A stretch of DNA of 64,000 nucleotides from Nissolia schottii (Eukaryota; Streptophyta; Magnoliopsida; Fabales; Fabaceae), in NCBI GenBank assembly GCA_003254905.1, contig QANU01008832.1:123435-187434 (forward strand), read 5' to 3'. Both the position numbers and the translations under genes were made by a program. Below the pieces are notes generated by a model. It did no database searches. It was not told the origin of the DNA and saw only the letters and a program-made list of their open reading frames with translations. Of this stretch, positions 37,587 through 50,742 are shown one piece after another; positions within the stretch are counted from its first letter, which is position 1, and every line of letters begins with the position of its first letter.

Positions 37587-40500
37587 ATGTCAGATCTCAA
37601 AGAGCGGCTACTCCAACCACAACCTGCATCAGCTTTTAACCTAAGAGAGAATGTTAACCGACCATCTGCATCTGGAAGGCAACCTTTTCAAGGAGTGGAT
37701 GTTCTCGGGCTAAAGAAGCGAGGCCAAGGTCTCCGATCATGGATTCGTGTTGACACATCTGGAAACTCGCAGGCCATTGAGGTAGACAAGTTTACTATGA
37801 TGCGATGCTGTGATCTACCTGCACGCGATCTTCGCCTACTTGATCCTTTGTTTGTTTACCCATCAACAATCCTTGGTAGAGAAAAGGCTATTGTTGTAAA
37901 TCTAGAGCAGATACGGTGTATTATTACAGCAGATGAGGTTCTCCTCTTGAATTCCCTTGATAGTTATGTACTGCACTATGTGATGGAGCTACAACGACTG
38001 TTGACAACAACTGGCGTAGGTGAGGTTTGGCAGTCAGACAGTTCCGACATGATCCGAAGGAGAGGAAGTAGGAGTTTTGAAAATGTCTTTAGCAACACTT
38101 CCCCTGATTATTTACCTTTTGAGTTCAGGGCTCTTGAAGTTGCTTTGGAAGCAGCATGCACATTTCTTGACTCTCAAGTTTGTAGAAGTGCAAAATTAAA
38201 TTAGAGCTAACTTTTGTTCATTTTTGGATTTTTTCTTCTTTTTTCCTTTCTTCAGTAATTTACATTGATGAATGGTTGCTATGAACAGTGATCTTGTTTT
38301 TCTTTAGAATAGTCTACATAATAGCATTGAATTTCTTCAAATAATAACTTGCATCATGTAGGGAAGTATTATCATATTAAGTTTAAATGAAGTTGTTGGT
38401 AGTTCTATTAATCTGGCCATGTATATTATATGTTGATTTTATGTGCGCCTATTGATTAAGGCCAGAAAGACCTTTGTGGTAAGAGGATACCAAGTCCTCA
38501 GAATCTGCTATTGCAATTTTTTAGAGAGAGCCAATATCTGTACCACTACCACCTCATAGTGGCTTGATATCACTTTCGTTTTACAGTGGATTAATATCAC
38601 TTTCGTTTCCAGTTGGCACTAAGAGGTTTATTATTATTGCAAATTCCCCCTCCTCTAGTGCAGTTCCTTCTTCATGTTAACTTCAGTGTAAGAGCCTGGT
38701 TCTTCATCCTTCTGTGGTGCAAACGACAAGCAGATGTCATCTATTTTTTTCCTCATTGGGTAGCTTAGTATTGTTTCTCACACGTGCTCTAGGATTTATA
38801 ATGGTTTCTTTGTACGCAGAGGCCACACTTTGTATTCATGTGCTTTACAAGGCTATGGGAGGATCACTTGGTTGTGCAGTAATTTCAACAAGTACCATTG
38901 CTTCCTTGTTGTTTTAGGATGATTTCAGTTTGATGTGTGATGTAGTTTCCATGGCTTTTTGGGGGTATACTTGTCTAGGCTTTTCTTACTTGCAACTTAC
39001 AAGAAGAAAAGGAGAGAAAAAGAAATGAAGAAAAAAGCAAACAAATTTGAATATGCCATCTCCCTGGCAGTTTCTACTTGTTAGATTAATTGAGGGGAAG
39101 AGTGGGACAGAGTAATTGATAAAAATGAGATTTAAATATTAGAGAACCAATCTGGTTTTATGCTAGGGGGTCTACCATGGAGACTATATACATATTTGGA
39201 AGTGGTTGGGAAGTTATTGAAGGCAACAATGAGATTTAGAAGTGGCTTTCATTGATATAAAACTTAGAAGTTAGAAGCCTACAATAGGTTGACATGACCT
39301 ATGTTTGTTAATGTACAAAATTCTTGATCCATATGCTTGCATAGAATATTTGTTTCCTTTTTTTTAATATTCTTGTTCATTTGATTTTGATATATTAGTT
39401 AGTAACACTATACGTTATGTTCTGGCCATTTCTAACAGGCAGCAGAGTTAGAAATCGAGGCTTATCCATTGTTGGATGAACTAACATCAAAGATCAGTAC
39501 TCTGAATTTGGAACGTGTTCGTCGGTTGAAAAGCAGACTTGTTGCTCTGACTAGGAGGGTTCAGAAGGTGATATTCTTTTGTATTATCTTCTTTCTTCAC
39601 CATTGCAAATGGAAGGTACCATATTTTGGTTCTTACTACTTTTGCCATTGCTTTCTTTGGATGCAAATATTTAGGTTAGAGATGAAATAGAGCAGCTTAT
39701 GGATGATGATGGTGATATGGCTGAAATGTATCTTACTGAGAAGAAGAGGCGAATGGAGTTATCATTTTGTGGAGATCAGTCTTTGATTGGATATAAATCT
39801 ATTGATGGTGCATCTATTTCTGCCCCCCCGTCTCTCCTGTTTCATCGCCTCCTGATTCTCGGAAGCTTGAAAAGAGTTTTAGCATTGCTAGGAGTCGACA
39901 TGAGAGCACGAGGAGTACTGAAAGTACTACAAAAAGTATAGACGAGCTTGAGATGTTGCTAGAAGCATATTTTGTTGTCATTGACAGCACTCTAAATAAG
40001 TTGACATCAGTAAGCAGTGTTGTCTATGCTAACCCTTTTCTATATATATCTCCATCACAGTTTATCAATTATTGTTTCTTGTTTCTTATTTGAGTATATT
40101 GGTGACACGGAAGATTTCATTAACATTCAACTGGTGTGCTCTCTTTCTTTTCTTTTATCTCCGTAGTCACTAAAAGTTTCATGTCAATTTATTTATTTTG
40201 TTTTGGTAATGTTGCTCATAACTGATTTGACTTCACGCACATGCATATGTTCACAGATGAACGCGCATGTTCACATGACTAACACAATATTGGGAGAGAG
40301 GGGATTTCAACTTTTGTTGCTTTGAACTGAAATGGAAAACCCACCAATATACACCATGCTTGCATTTGTAGATGATTTGGTAGTTTAGGGAACTGATTTA
40401 AAACTTAAATCGAGGAACATCTGAGTTGACTGAATGTTTTCTTTAGGATAATGTGCGTAACCAGCTTATCCAGTTTGAGCTTTTACTCACAACTGCAACA

Positions 40501-40680
40501 TTTGTGGTTGCCATCTTCGGTGTGGTAGCAAGAATATTCGGGATGAATTTTGAGATCCCATTATTTGATGTACCCTATGCATTCCATTGGGTCGAGTATG
40601 CGGAGTGTTCATATTTTGTGCATTTGTGTGGTTCTTCAAGTACAGAAGACTCACGCCCTGTAGTTAGCCAAGAAGATTAA
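37587..40680 (+). pseudogene. MRS2-1: MRS2/CorA-type magnesium transporter (MRS2-1-like), frame damaged
   Basis: Relatives are membrane Mg2+ channels with a long N-terminal domain, two C-terminal membrane helices and a GMN signature. Exons: 37,587-38,177, 39,439-39,567, 39,675-40,009, about 40,095-40,133 and 40,447-40,680. The first two are clean (MSDLKERLL start, GQGLRSWIRVD, FTMMRCCDLPARDLRLLDPL, AYPLLDELTSKISTLNLERV). Exon 3 has a C7 run (39,823-39,829) after which the expected PVSSPP and LEMLLEAYFVVIDSTLNKL continue only in another frame. Exon 4 lacks the three codons usually before EYIDDTEDF and has G for D. Exon 5 keeps FGMNFE but has VAR for VAG and an out-of-frame loss near 40,594 that destroys the second helix. 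The leader probably starts near 36,790. The C7 could be a read error, but the combined lesions favour a decaying gene. Confidence 0.75.
38178..39438 (+). other. MRS2 first coding intron
   Basis: A 1.26-kb intron bounded by GT at 38,178 and AG at 39,437-39,438. No nested gene seen. Confidence 0.7.
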
Positions 40681-42124
40681 ACAAACAATAGCGTCCTTGC
40701 CATTAATTTTATGCGTTCCGCTGCAATCGTAAAAATCAATGGAAAAAACTGCAATTCTTTCGATTCAATTTTGTATCAATTTTTAGGCGTATTTTGATTC
40801 AGCATTCAACATTGTCTTTCTGTATATTAAGACCAACAAGGTAATGGTCGAATTGACAAAGTTAAACTTTCTAGTTATTATATTATCTTTCCAGATATAA
40901 CTCGTGTATCCTTCAAGCACTTCCCGTTTCATTGTTATCATATCGCCCTCAAGCAATCAACATGAAACGCAGATGGAAGATTGCGATACTTGTATCTTGT
41001 TGCATCCCTCACATTCAACATCTAAAAAGTAGCAGAGCATGACCATATAGTTTTAGTAAGAGATGTTTTATTTCTATTAATTCTAGTAGTGTGTTAAAGT
41101 AGCTTCGGAATACAGTGAAAACAAGAGAGACAGAACAAGGTAAAAATGACGTCTATTCCTCGTCCCAAAAATATTAATCTATTACTATAAATAAAGCGGA
41201 TATCATTAAATATATAACCGTTCTTGGTATTTAATTTTTAAATTTTCAAAATTACTTTTTAAAAATTAGATTTTATGTGGTAGTGTTTTTTTTTCTTTTG
41301 AAACCTATTTTTTAATTTTTTTTCGTGTTGTACGTTTTTATTTTGAAAACTCTTTTTTTTATTTTTCAATTATTCTAAAAGTGACGGTTTTACTATCTTT
41401 TATTTATTTATTTTTAATATAGCTATCCATATTCCATATTTGACCGACACTATAAAGCCGTAAGAAAAAAAGAGACTCGATGTAACGTTCTAATGACCTT
41501 TTATTTATTAATTAGTGCGAGAAAAATTAAAATTAATTATTTTCTTACAATTTAAATTTTGATATTAATTTAGTTTAACCACCAAATTTTATTAATTTTT
41601 TTCATATCACGATCAGATTAAATTAATGTCAAATTTAAAAGTTAGTACTAAATTGATGTCATTTTTTTTTCAAGACCAAATTGATATTAAAATGAAAATC
41701 GTAGGACTAAATTAATGTAAAAAATAAAAATAAAAATATGACTAAATTAATGTCAAAATAAAACTATTAAAATCAAATTAGTTAGTTAGTCTAAATTGGT
41801 CATTTCCTACCATTTTATTTAATTTTTTTTTTTGGTAATATGGTTATTTGCTACTTGAATATGCATGGACTTTTCTGCCTACGTATTAGGTGAAGTTTAA
41901 AAGCAATGAATCAAGAAAATGTCTATACAATAAGAAATGTTTTGTAAACCAAATAAAAACAAAGGGTGAAAATATATTATTGTAAGAATTAGTTAAATGA
42001 CAATAAGTTTAGTTTGCCGAAAAAAAAGAGAGCATTATAAATGTGGTTTGATCTGTAATGGCGGGGAAGCATACAAACGTCGTCACTAACTAAATCAAAT
42101 CAACCTGAATATCTATCTATCTAT

Positions 42125-42127
<3 letters not shown>

Positions 42128-42156
<29 letters not shown>
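42128..42156. repeat. (CT)n microsatellite in the CNGC leader
   Basis: About 14 CT units about 265 bp before the coding start, typical of plant 5' leaders. Confidence 0.85.
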
Positions 42157-42370
42157 AAAGTAATTCTTCCAACATATCCTCTGATCATTGTAGGATCAAG
42201 GCCCTTAAAATGAATCATTACAGTAAGCTCATCCTCCCTCATATGTTAATTGATTTGTTGACTTGATGATCCTATATATGTGTTTAGAATTGGGAATGGA
42301 TGGATGGTGAGAACCAAACATATTTCCATGGCAACATCTTATCTCACCTGTCATTGTTTGCTTTGCAGGC

Positions 42371-42391
42371 ATGGCAGAAAGAATGTTTTAG
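42371..42391 (+). promoter_or_regulatory. Six-codon upstream ORF before CNGC
   Basis: ATG GCA GAA AGA ATG TTT TAG (MAERMF, stop) opens right after the likely 5' UTR splice acceptor and closes 30 bp before the CNGC ATG. It could reduce main-frame translation. Its use is inference. Confidence 0.4.
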
Positions 42392-42421
42392 AAAGTTCCT
42401 GGTTCTGTTATTTCTTCAAAA

Positions 42422-45319
42422 ATGTTTGACTGCGGTTACAAGTCGCAATACATAGGCGGCAAGAAGGAGAACTTTGCCAGGTATGCAACACAATGCAACA
42501 CACACACACACTTCTTTCACCGTTCCGTGTACCTTGAATCGTGTGATTGGATTGGATTTGATGAGGAGGAGGGATTATTGGCCTCAATTTAATTATATAT
42601 TATCGCAGACTAGCTGCTTGCATGTTAAATTGTTAATTCCATTTTATTTTATCGGGAGATTCATAGAAATATCTTTTCTTCCATTTTAAGTTGAAACTAT
42701 ATGCATGGCATGATAGATCAAACTATTTGATCTCAGGTTCATCAAAAACGAAATGCTTCAGATCATAGATAACAGGATAGGATAGGAGGCTTAATTAGCT
42801 AGTGTCTAGCAGGAAGGAACCACCAGTAATATTTTGTATTGTGTACAAGTTTGCAGTGCACTATGATCTGAGTTTTCATATCATCATAGTTTAGTTGTTA
42901 TGTTATGTCTCTAGTCATTGTTTGGCATGCATGTGCAAAAGATAACTCGTAATGTTGACCTGCAATGGAGGTTGGACGAACAGGAATCGAACGCGTCAAT
43001 GTCTTGCAGCAACAGTGGGGTGCAGAAACTGAGATTTAATTTGAAGCGCCTACTCCTTCCTGGAGGTGGAAGAAATATTAATACATCAAAATCACTTAGG
43101 GTAGGAGTCAGAAAGGGTTCGGATGGGCTAAGGGTATTTGGCAAGTCACTCAAAGATGGAGTGACCTGGGCAGTCTTCCCAGAAGATCTTAAAGTGTCAA
43201 AGAAAAGAATATTTGACCCTCAAGATAAGACCCTTCTGCAGTGGAATAGGATTTTTCAGCTTTTATGTATTCTTTCTGTATCTTGTGATCCCCTCTTCTT
43301 TTATCTTGCCTATTTCAATCACAAATCATTTTGCCTCGCCATAGATAGCAGGCTAGCACATTATGCTGTTACGACCAGAACCATATTCGATGCTATTTAT
43401 CTCCTCCGCATAGCTTTCCAGTTCCGCACTGCTTTCATTGCGCCTTCATCTCGGGTATTCGGAAGAGGTGAACTTGTCATAGACACTAGAGAGATAGCAT
43501 GGAGATATTTGCAGCGTTACTTCATTGTCGAGTTCATTTCTGTGCTGCCTCTGCCACAGGTACTGTTATTAATCATCAATGTACGTAATGTATATGCACG
43601 TACACTTGTTCACCTTGTTTGCATGCAGATCATTGTATGGAGATATCTTCACAATCCAGGACGCACAAAGGTGTTGGCCACAAAAACGGCACTATTGAGA
43701 ATCGTGATCCTCCAATATCTTCCAAGATTTGCACGCTTCCTACCTTTATCTTCGGAGGTTAGCAAGACAGCAGGTGTTTTCACTGAAAATGCAGTGATTG
43801 GTGCCGCCTACTACTTGATCTGGTACATGCTCGCTGGCCATGTAAGTAGGAAGATCAAACAAAATTCTACTCTGGAGATGTAGCGATGTATGTATGTATG
43901 TATCTAATTAATTAAATGACAGATACTGGGGTCTGTGTGGTACTTAGTGGCTATAGAACGGAACGACAGCTGCTGGAGGAGTGCTTGTACGGAAGTGAAC
44001 TCATGTCATACTCATTTCTTGTACTGTGGGAGTTCAAATAAGCGTATTCCAGGCTATGAAGAGTGGAGAAATATGAGCCAGAAAGTGCTGAACTCACGGT
44101 GCTCTGCTGAGACGGACAAGCCGGCATTTGACTACGGGATCTTCACTCAAGCCATACAGTCTAATATTGTTGCATCCGATGATTTCTTTCCTAAACTGTG
44201 TTACTGTCTCTGGTGGGGGCTCCAAAACTTGAGGTATGAATATGATGAAATGAAATGAATTGAATTGAATGCAATTCCTTTGGTTACCTTACCTTATGTG
44301 ACTGGATGGATGGTTCCGCATGATGCAGCACACTGGGGCAGGGGCTTCAAACCAGCACCCACCCGGGAGAAGTCATGTTTTCCATAGTAATAGCGATCTT
44401 GGGGCTTGTTCTCTTCGCTCTTCTGATTGGAAAGATGCAGACGCATCTGGCATCAATGTCCGTGCGTCTAGAGGAAATGAGGATACGGAGACGCGACTCT
44501 GAGCAGTGGATGCATCACCGGCTGCTCCCCCCGGACCTGGTTGAAAAGGTGAGGCGATATGATCAATACAAATGGTTGAACACGAGGGGAGTAGACGAGG
44601 AGAGCCTGGTTCAGAATCTCCCGAAAGATCTGAGGAGGGACATCAAGAGGCACCTATGTCTGAATTTGGTGAGAAGGGTTCCCCTGTTTGCCAACATGGA
44701 TGAGCGCCTGCTGGATGCGATATGCGAGAGGCTGAAGCCAAGCCTGTACACGCAGAGCACACACCTGGTGAGGGAAGGGGATCCGGTGAACGAGATGCTC
44801 TTCATCATACGAGGGCGCCTGGAGAGCGTCACCACAGACGGCGGGAGGAGCGGCTTTTTCAACAGGGGCCTCCTCAGAGAAGGCGACTTCTGCGGGGAGG
44901 AGCTGCTCACGTGGGCGCTGGACCCTAAATCTGCACCCAACTTGCCCTCCTCCACAAGGACGGTCAAGGCCATAAACGAGGTGGAGACCTTTGCATTGGA
45001 AGCAGAGGAGCTCAAGTTCGTTGCTTCCCAGTTCAGGCGGCTTCACAGCAGGCAGGTGCAGCAGACCTTCCGTTTCTATTCCCAGCAGTGGAGGACATGG
45101 GCTGCCATCTTCATTCAGGCTGCCTGGAGGCGCCATTACAAGAGGATTCTTGCGGAAAAGCAGCACCGCCTGATGGTGGAGGAGGAGGCCTCATCTGCAC
45201 CCATTTATGCATCCCGCTTTGCTGCTTCTAATGCCCTCCATGCTCGGCGCAGGCTCGGCGCTTCAACCTCCACCCCCACCGCCCTCGGCCTCCAAAAGCC
45301 CCGCGATCCTGATGAGTGA
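42422..45319 (+). CDS. CNGC: Cyclic nucleotide-gated ion channel, CNGC5/6/9 type
   Basis: Plasma-membrane non-selective, Ca2+-permeable cation channel subunit controlled by cyclic nucleotides and calmodulin. Five exons (42,422-42,480, 42,971-43,559, 43,629-43,841, 43,923-44,233, 44,329-45,319) join in phase into 720 residues, the usual size. MFDCGYKSQYIGGKKENFAR and AVFPEDLKVSKKRIFDPQDK are typical of the group II CNGCs. Six hydrophobic segments follow, with APSSRVFGRGELV between S2 and S3, the pore GLQNLSTLGQGL across the last intron, the C-linker MHHRLLPPDLVEKVRRYDQY, and the binding domain with phosphate cassette FCGEELLTWAL. The calmodulin site ends in the IQ motif (FIQAAWRRHYKR). The 69-bp third intron is itself an open frame, so a read-through transcript would stay in frame. 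Function is by family; the exact paralogue is uncertain. Confidence 0.93.
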
Positions 45320-46402
45320 ACCTCCCTATATATGGATCACCCCACCCATTATTCAAATCTTATGTTAGCCACATATAATTTGTATTATCTGTTAAGAATA
45401 ATTTATGTTAATAATTGCAAATGATTTGATTTGATTGATTTGATTTAATTATAATCTTTTAAATTGATTATAATTTATTTTTGGCCATTGTGTTTTGGCC
45501 GTTGAGTCTTCTGCCTATAAATAGGCTCAGCTTCCTTCCTATGTAAAGAAACACATCTCAGATATAACAACTCAGATAATACAATTGTTATTTCTTTGTT
45601 ATCTATCTTTATCATATATTTTCTGGTGTGTCATTTATCTGTTTCTCCACGATGTTTAACATTATCCACTCTTGTTGCAATCCCTCATGTCTACTCACTT
45701 TGGATTAATGAACACACAAATTTCAATCTCATTATAACAAGTTCTTATAGAGATAGATATATTACATATTTAATCTTCGTACTCCCGTAACAAAAAATGA
45801 TTAGTTTAACTAAATCGGTAAAAGCAGCTAATAGTCTAGAAAATGAATACTACTTTAACAATGCCACACATTCCACTTGCTTTGCTTGATGTCCTTATTA
45901 CTAATTAATGAGTTTTCTTAAGTTTGTTCACCCAATTCCAGTTGTCGCACCACCCACCCACCCCAACAGCCTATCCTGTCTGTGGATCTAATCTAGGATT
46001 TTTATGTATAGCAATCACAAGTGTACACCGAAAAGTATTTACCTAATTATCGGCTAAATATTATAAATGCGTTAACAAACTTTTCATACATAAATGGACA
46101 AACATTATAAAATCAATATGAACCAATATTTTCACATACAAAAACTAGATAAAACCAAATCTGTGATATATTACATGTTAAAAAGTAATTGCCGCATTGT
46201 TTCTTCTGCTCTTACTCTCACTCTAAAACGCGTGTAATCACGCTCTCTTGTAAATAAACGTTACAAAATAAATAAATAAGTGTTAAAGAACAAATAAACA
46301 AATATTATGCACACAAACTAAATAGTGAAAGTACTCTCTCTCTCCTACTCTTACTCCTTCACTCTCCCTCTCATAAACAAATATTACATCACAAATAAAT
46401 AA

Positions 46403-46629
46403 GAGTTCTGTTACACGTACACTAAAAATCATACATCATACATACACCTCGTACTTATATACATAAAGTTTGTGTTTTAACTCATGTAATATTTATGTAC
46501 TTAATTAAGTATAGTTGAGAGTATCATTTGCAAGTTTGTAATGTTTGTGCACTTGTGATAATAATGTTTGTGTATTATTAATGGTGTATGTATGAATGTA
46601 TAAAATTAGGTATACATGTAATATTTTTA
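46403..46629 (+). mobile_element. 227-bp MULE-type MITE, copy 2
   Basis: Starts GAGTTCTGTTACACGTACAC and ends GTATACATGTAATATTTTTA. Exactly 227 bp between 9-bp duplications AATAAATAA (46,394-46,402 and 46,630-46,638). The interior matches the copies at 6620 and 58,219, including 'aaagtttgtgttttaactca'. It lies about 1.0 kb upstream of KAS III. Confidence 0.85.
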
Positions 46630-47424
46630 AATAAATAAACATTACAACACTCTAAAATAAATGTTACAAAGTCATAAATAAACATTACACTACACATGAA
46701 CAAACATTACATCACACAAAAACGAATAAATAAACAAACATTACAACATTTATAAACAAATATTACACCACGCAAAAAATTACAAAATTTATAGAATAAT
46801 ATGAATCAGAGAAGAATATTTTTGTTTATACTTTTCAAAACGTCTCTAGAAGAAACAAAAATGAAGACAAATATGGCATAAATGAATAAAGAAATGAAAA
46901 GAAAAGGAACAAGAAAGAGAAAACGGAGAAGAAGAAAATATTTGAATGAAGAAAAAAAAGTAGCTACATGAAAATAATTGAACAAAAATGAAAAGAGTGT
47001 GTGGTTGAAGTGAAACAAAAAAAAAAAAAGAGGAGATGAGAATAAGAAGAACTTGAGTGAGGGAGAGTAGGAGAGAAAAAATTAATATTTAATTTTAATA
47101 GACATTTCATGAATATTTTTATAGTGTATATAAAACATTTTTTTATNAATAATGAAATCTCTTAACATTTGTCTCAAAAATCAACGTTTTATTATTTTGT
47201 CATAGTGTAAAATACTTTACCACAAAATAAGATTTCATCCTAATTAGACGAATATTGACAAGGCATCAATAACAACGTTGGGGGGCAGATCAAAATAAGA
47301 AAAAGGAAAAAACTTTGGACTTTGCAATTTCCGCATATTGGATTGCCATAATCGCTCCTTTCCTTTCTTTTGTGTAAACAAACATCTTGTTCGGAGCTGC
47401 CCAAGGTCATTTGTTTTTCATTTT

Positions 47425-47427
<3 letters not shown>

Positions 47428-47461
<34 letters not shown>

Positions 47462-47548
47462 ATGGCCTTGTTTCTGCCTCTCTCCACCACTGCGTCTACT
47501 TCTTCATTCTTCTCTACAATATAATATACACTTATATTGTAATCTCAC

Positions 47549-47583
<35 letters not shown>
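47428..47583. repeat. (CT)n and (TA)n(CA)n microsatellites in the KAS III leader
   Basis: A CT tract at about 47,428-47,458 and a TA then CA tract at about 47,550-47,583, both within 225 bp of the KAS III start codon. Confidence 0.85.
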
Positions 47584-47584
<1 letters not shown>

Positions 47585-47650
47585 TACTCCTTGTATTGTA
47601 TTGTATATTGTATATTTTGTACTTTGGTTTTAAGGCGTTGTTTGTTGTAA

Positions 47651-50600
47651 ATGGCCAATGCATCTGGGTTCTTCACTCCTTCAGTCCCCAAGTTGAGAGT
47701 GAGGGTTCCCTCTCTCATAGCCATCCATCGATTTGAAAGATTCTCCGCCAAAGTTGTTTGCTTTGGGGCCGTCGAAGGAGCTGACAAGCATGCTTCCACT
47801 ACTTCCCCTTCCCAATCTCGGATACCCAGGTCAATTTTCCTGTTTCTTTCCCCATCTAAATTGATGCAGTTGTTCCAAAGATTTGATTTTGAATCTTTTA
47901 CTTAGACACCCCCAACAATTTTGCCATACTCATTCTAGGTTATGAAATCAGTCTTTTCCCTATGATTATGATCTGTCTTAAGCCAAACATGGCGCCTAGA
48001 AGCAGGGAGAGGGACGCTTGTTAATGTTATTTGGGATGTCAATCAGATTGTTCCATTATGTTTCTCTCTTATATTTATGTAATTCAAGTTTCTATACTTT
48101 ACAGGCTGGTCAGGAATGGCTGCAAGTTAGTTGGATGTGGTTCTGCTGTGCCAACTCTTCAAGTTTCTAATGACGACCTTTCAAAATTAGTTGATACTTC
48201 GGATGAATGGATATCTGTTCGTACAGGGATTCGTAGGCGACGAGTTATTTCAGGTTAGTTTTTGGTGTTCATTGATGCTAGTGACATAAACATTGGGTAC
48301 ATTGGTTAGAGTATGCTGCCTGCTTTCATCTTAGGCCCTTGGTGGAAAATGTCAAGGGTATGGGTCCACAAATGGGAAAATCAAGGTTTCATGGGGGTGA
48401 AGTTGTAATTTGTGGAGCAATGCCAGCTTTTCCACGTAATTGTTTTCATGAGATGATCCCACAAATATATATAAATCAATGCTTGTTTAAAATCCTTTTG
48501 AAAGTTATCTGATATAGGATGGTGATGGATCTGGCTTGCTATTGCTTGATGTTGTGCTTGCAGGCAGAGATAACTTGACAACTTTAGCGGCAGAGGCAGC
48601 TAGGAAAGCCCTTGAGATGGCAAAGGTTGACCCTGATGATCTTGACCTAATATTGATGTGCACATCTACACCTGAGGATCTTTTTGGTAGCGCTCCGCAG
48701 GTATGGGTTCAGGATGCATCTTATTGAGAATAGTTCTTTACATTCTTCCATTATCCATAACCTTAGCAAAGTAATGTGTATCTCTACATAAGCATAGTTT
48801 AAGCGATTAATTAATGGAGAATTTGATCAAATCTGATGTTGCAAACTTCCTCTTGCTAATGATTGAATATTGAGCCTGTTACTGTACTCATTATCTCTGC
48901 AAGACTGGGTATCTAATTTTTGTCCTCTTATCCTCCTCTACTATTTTTACTGATGTTTTGAGTTTCAGATTCAAAAACAACTTGGCTGCAAAACAAATCC
49001 ATTGGCTTATGACATTACAGCTGCATGTAGCGGATTTCTCTTGGGTTTGATATCAGCTGCTTGTCACATTAGGGGTATAAATCTGTTTGATTTGTTGACT
49101 TAATACTTACTAAATGTTGTGGAAATCATTGCTATTTCTCTGTGCGAATGCAGGAGGTGGATTTCGTAATGTTCTTGTTATTGGGGCTGACGCTTTGTCA
49201 CGACATGTTGATTGGACTGATAGAGGGAGCTGTATTCTTTTTGGGGATGCTGCTGGTGCTGTACTAGTGCAGGTAATCGTATATCTTCCTGGCTTTGTCC
49301 AACATCAGTAGCTTTAGTCAGTTACAAATTTGGATGTTGTTTCTTGGCCAATACTATTAGTTTATTGATTATTATTTTTTCTTTGTTTAAGATGAAGGCA
49401 AGGTTGAGAGTCTTGTGTAAAATTTATGATGATGAGAAACTGTTGTCTTAGTAATCCTTAAACTAACACTTAAAGATTAATAATAAAATATTATGTTCTG
49501 AGATGTAGCCTGCTGTCCTAGGTTTTCGCAAGCTTTTATTGTTGCTTAAGAATGACAGTGAGCCGATGCTGTTTTTCTTCAAGTCTTCAACAAGAAGTCA
49601 TTGCTTCATTGCCAAGGGATATAAATTGATGTCATTGATTCATTGTTATGATTACATTGTAGGCCTGTGACAGTGAGGCAGATGGCTTATTTAGTTTTGA
49701 TTTGCATAGTGATGGCAGTGGTCAAAGGTATGTACTTCTCATTATGGAGAATTGTTGTTCTCTTCTTTCTGTCAGCTAGATAATTAAACACCTATTCTCA
49801 CTTCATGCAGGCATTTGAATGCTGCCATTGAGGAACACGAGTCAAATAAAGCATTGGATTCAAATGGATCTGTGTTAGAGTTTCCTCCGAGGAAGTCCTC
49901 ATACTCATTCATTCAAATGAATGGCAAAGAAGTCTTCCGCTTTGCTGTAAGATGTGTACCGCAGTCAATTGAGTCCGCCCTTGAAAAGGCTGGCCTTCCT
50001 GCATCTTGCATTGATTGGTTACTTCTCCATCAGGTACAGATTTTGGATTAATATAAATTCTTATAGATATGATCTATAAGATATGAATTTTCATATCCAA
50101 CAGTAGATTTTGTTGGGGAATGATTCTGATTTTTCATGTATATATGATGGGTGGACAAAACGGAAATATACTTTTACTTCCATTTTCCGTGCTTGTGATT
50201 TATGGCATTGCTGGAAGATACAAGGCAACTTGTGCTTAATTTTTGTGTCCTCTCTTTTTCTTGCTAAAGTAGTTGGTAATCCCGATGTCAAGTTATTCAT
50301 ACTTTAAAAGGGTGGGAAACCTGAGCTATTCGTGAAATCCAGCAAATTAGTTATCTGCACATCATTATCACTTTGATGAATGGCAAGATCACTTTTATGA
50401 TTTGGCATAGACTATAATTCAAGTGAACTTTGGAATTGCGTAGCATACATGATAATATATCTTAATTTGAGAAAGGAGTGTTGCATACACTTACAGTGCC
50501 TTTCTTCTTGTTGAGTGCAGGCAAACCAGAGGATTATCGATGCAGTTGCCGCTCGCCTAGAAGTTCCCTCGGAACGGGTGATATCAAATTTGGTTAATTA

Positions 50601-50742
50601 TGGCAACACAAGTGCAGCTTCCATCCCCTTGGCTCTAGATGAAGCAGTTCGAAGCGGGAAGGTTAAGGCAGGCCAAACTATTGCAGCAGCTGGATTTGGT
50701 GCTGGTCTTACTTGGGGTTCAGCGATTGTTAGGTGGGGCTGA
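47651..50742 (+). CDS. KASIII: Plastid 3-oxoacyl-ACP synthase III (KAS III)
   Basis: Condenses acetyl-CoA with malonyl-ACP, the first carbon-carbon step of plastid fatty-acid synthesis. Eight exons (47,651-47,829, 48,105-48,253, 48,564-48,700, 48,969-49,074, 49,154-49,272, 49,663-49,727, 49,811-50,033, 50,521-50,742) join in phase into 399 residues, the usual plant length. Residues 1-60 are a Ser- and basic-rich transit peptide. The mature part starts [20 protein letters not shown]. The catalytic triad is complete: Cys175 in ITAACSGF, His325 in LLLHQAN and Asn355 in [11 protein letters not shown], with His-Asn 30 apart as in bacterial FabH. The conserved [14 protein letters not shown] ends the protein. 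There are no lesions. The next gene downstream, also for a plastid protein, is in the same direction but has its own leader. Confidence 0.96.

Larger units (their letters stand above)
40681..42421. other. Intergenic MRS2-CNGC, with CNGC leader
   Basis: The region 41,490-41,830 consists of 'aaattaatgtcaa' and 'gactaaattaatgt' type repeats in both directions, probably a decayed TIR element. A (CT)n tract lies at 42,128-42,156. The CNGC leader probably includes a 5' UTR intron (donor near 42,223, acceptor CAG at about 42,368). Confidence 0.45.
45320..47650. other. Intergenic CNGC-KAS III
   Basis: Contains the CNGC 3' UTR, MITE-related 'acaaacattac' motifs (46,060-46,400 and 46,630-46,800), an intact 227-bp MITE, an N at 47,146 with no repeat around it, and the KAS III leader with (CT)n and (TA)n(CA)n tracts. 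No gene. Confidence 0.5.

Noticed and set aside
47146..47146. N at 47,146 as another unmerged overlap
   Set aside because: No repeated sequence is visible on its two sides, unlike the other three Ns.
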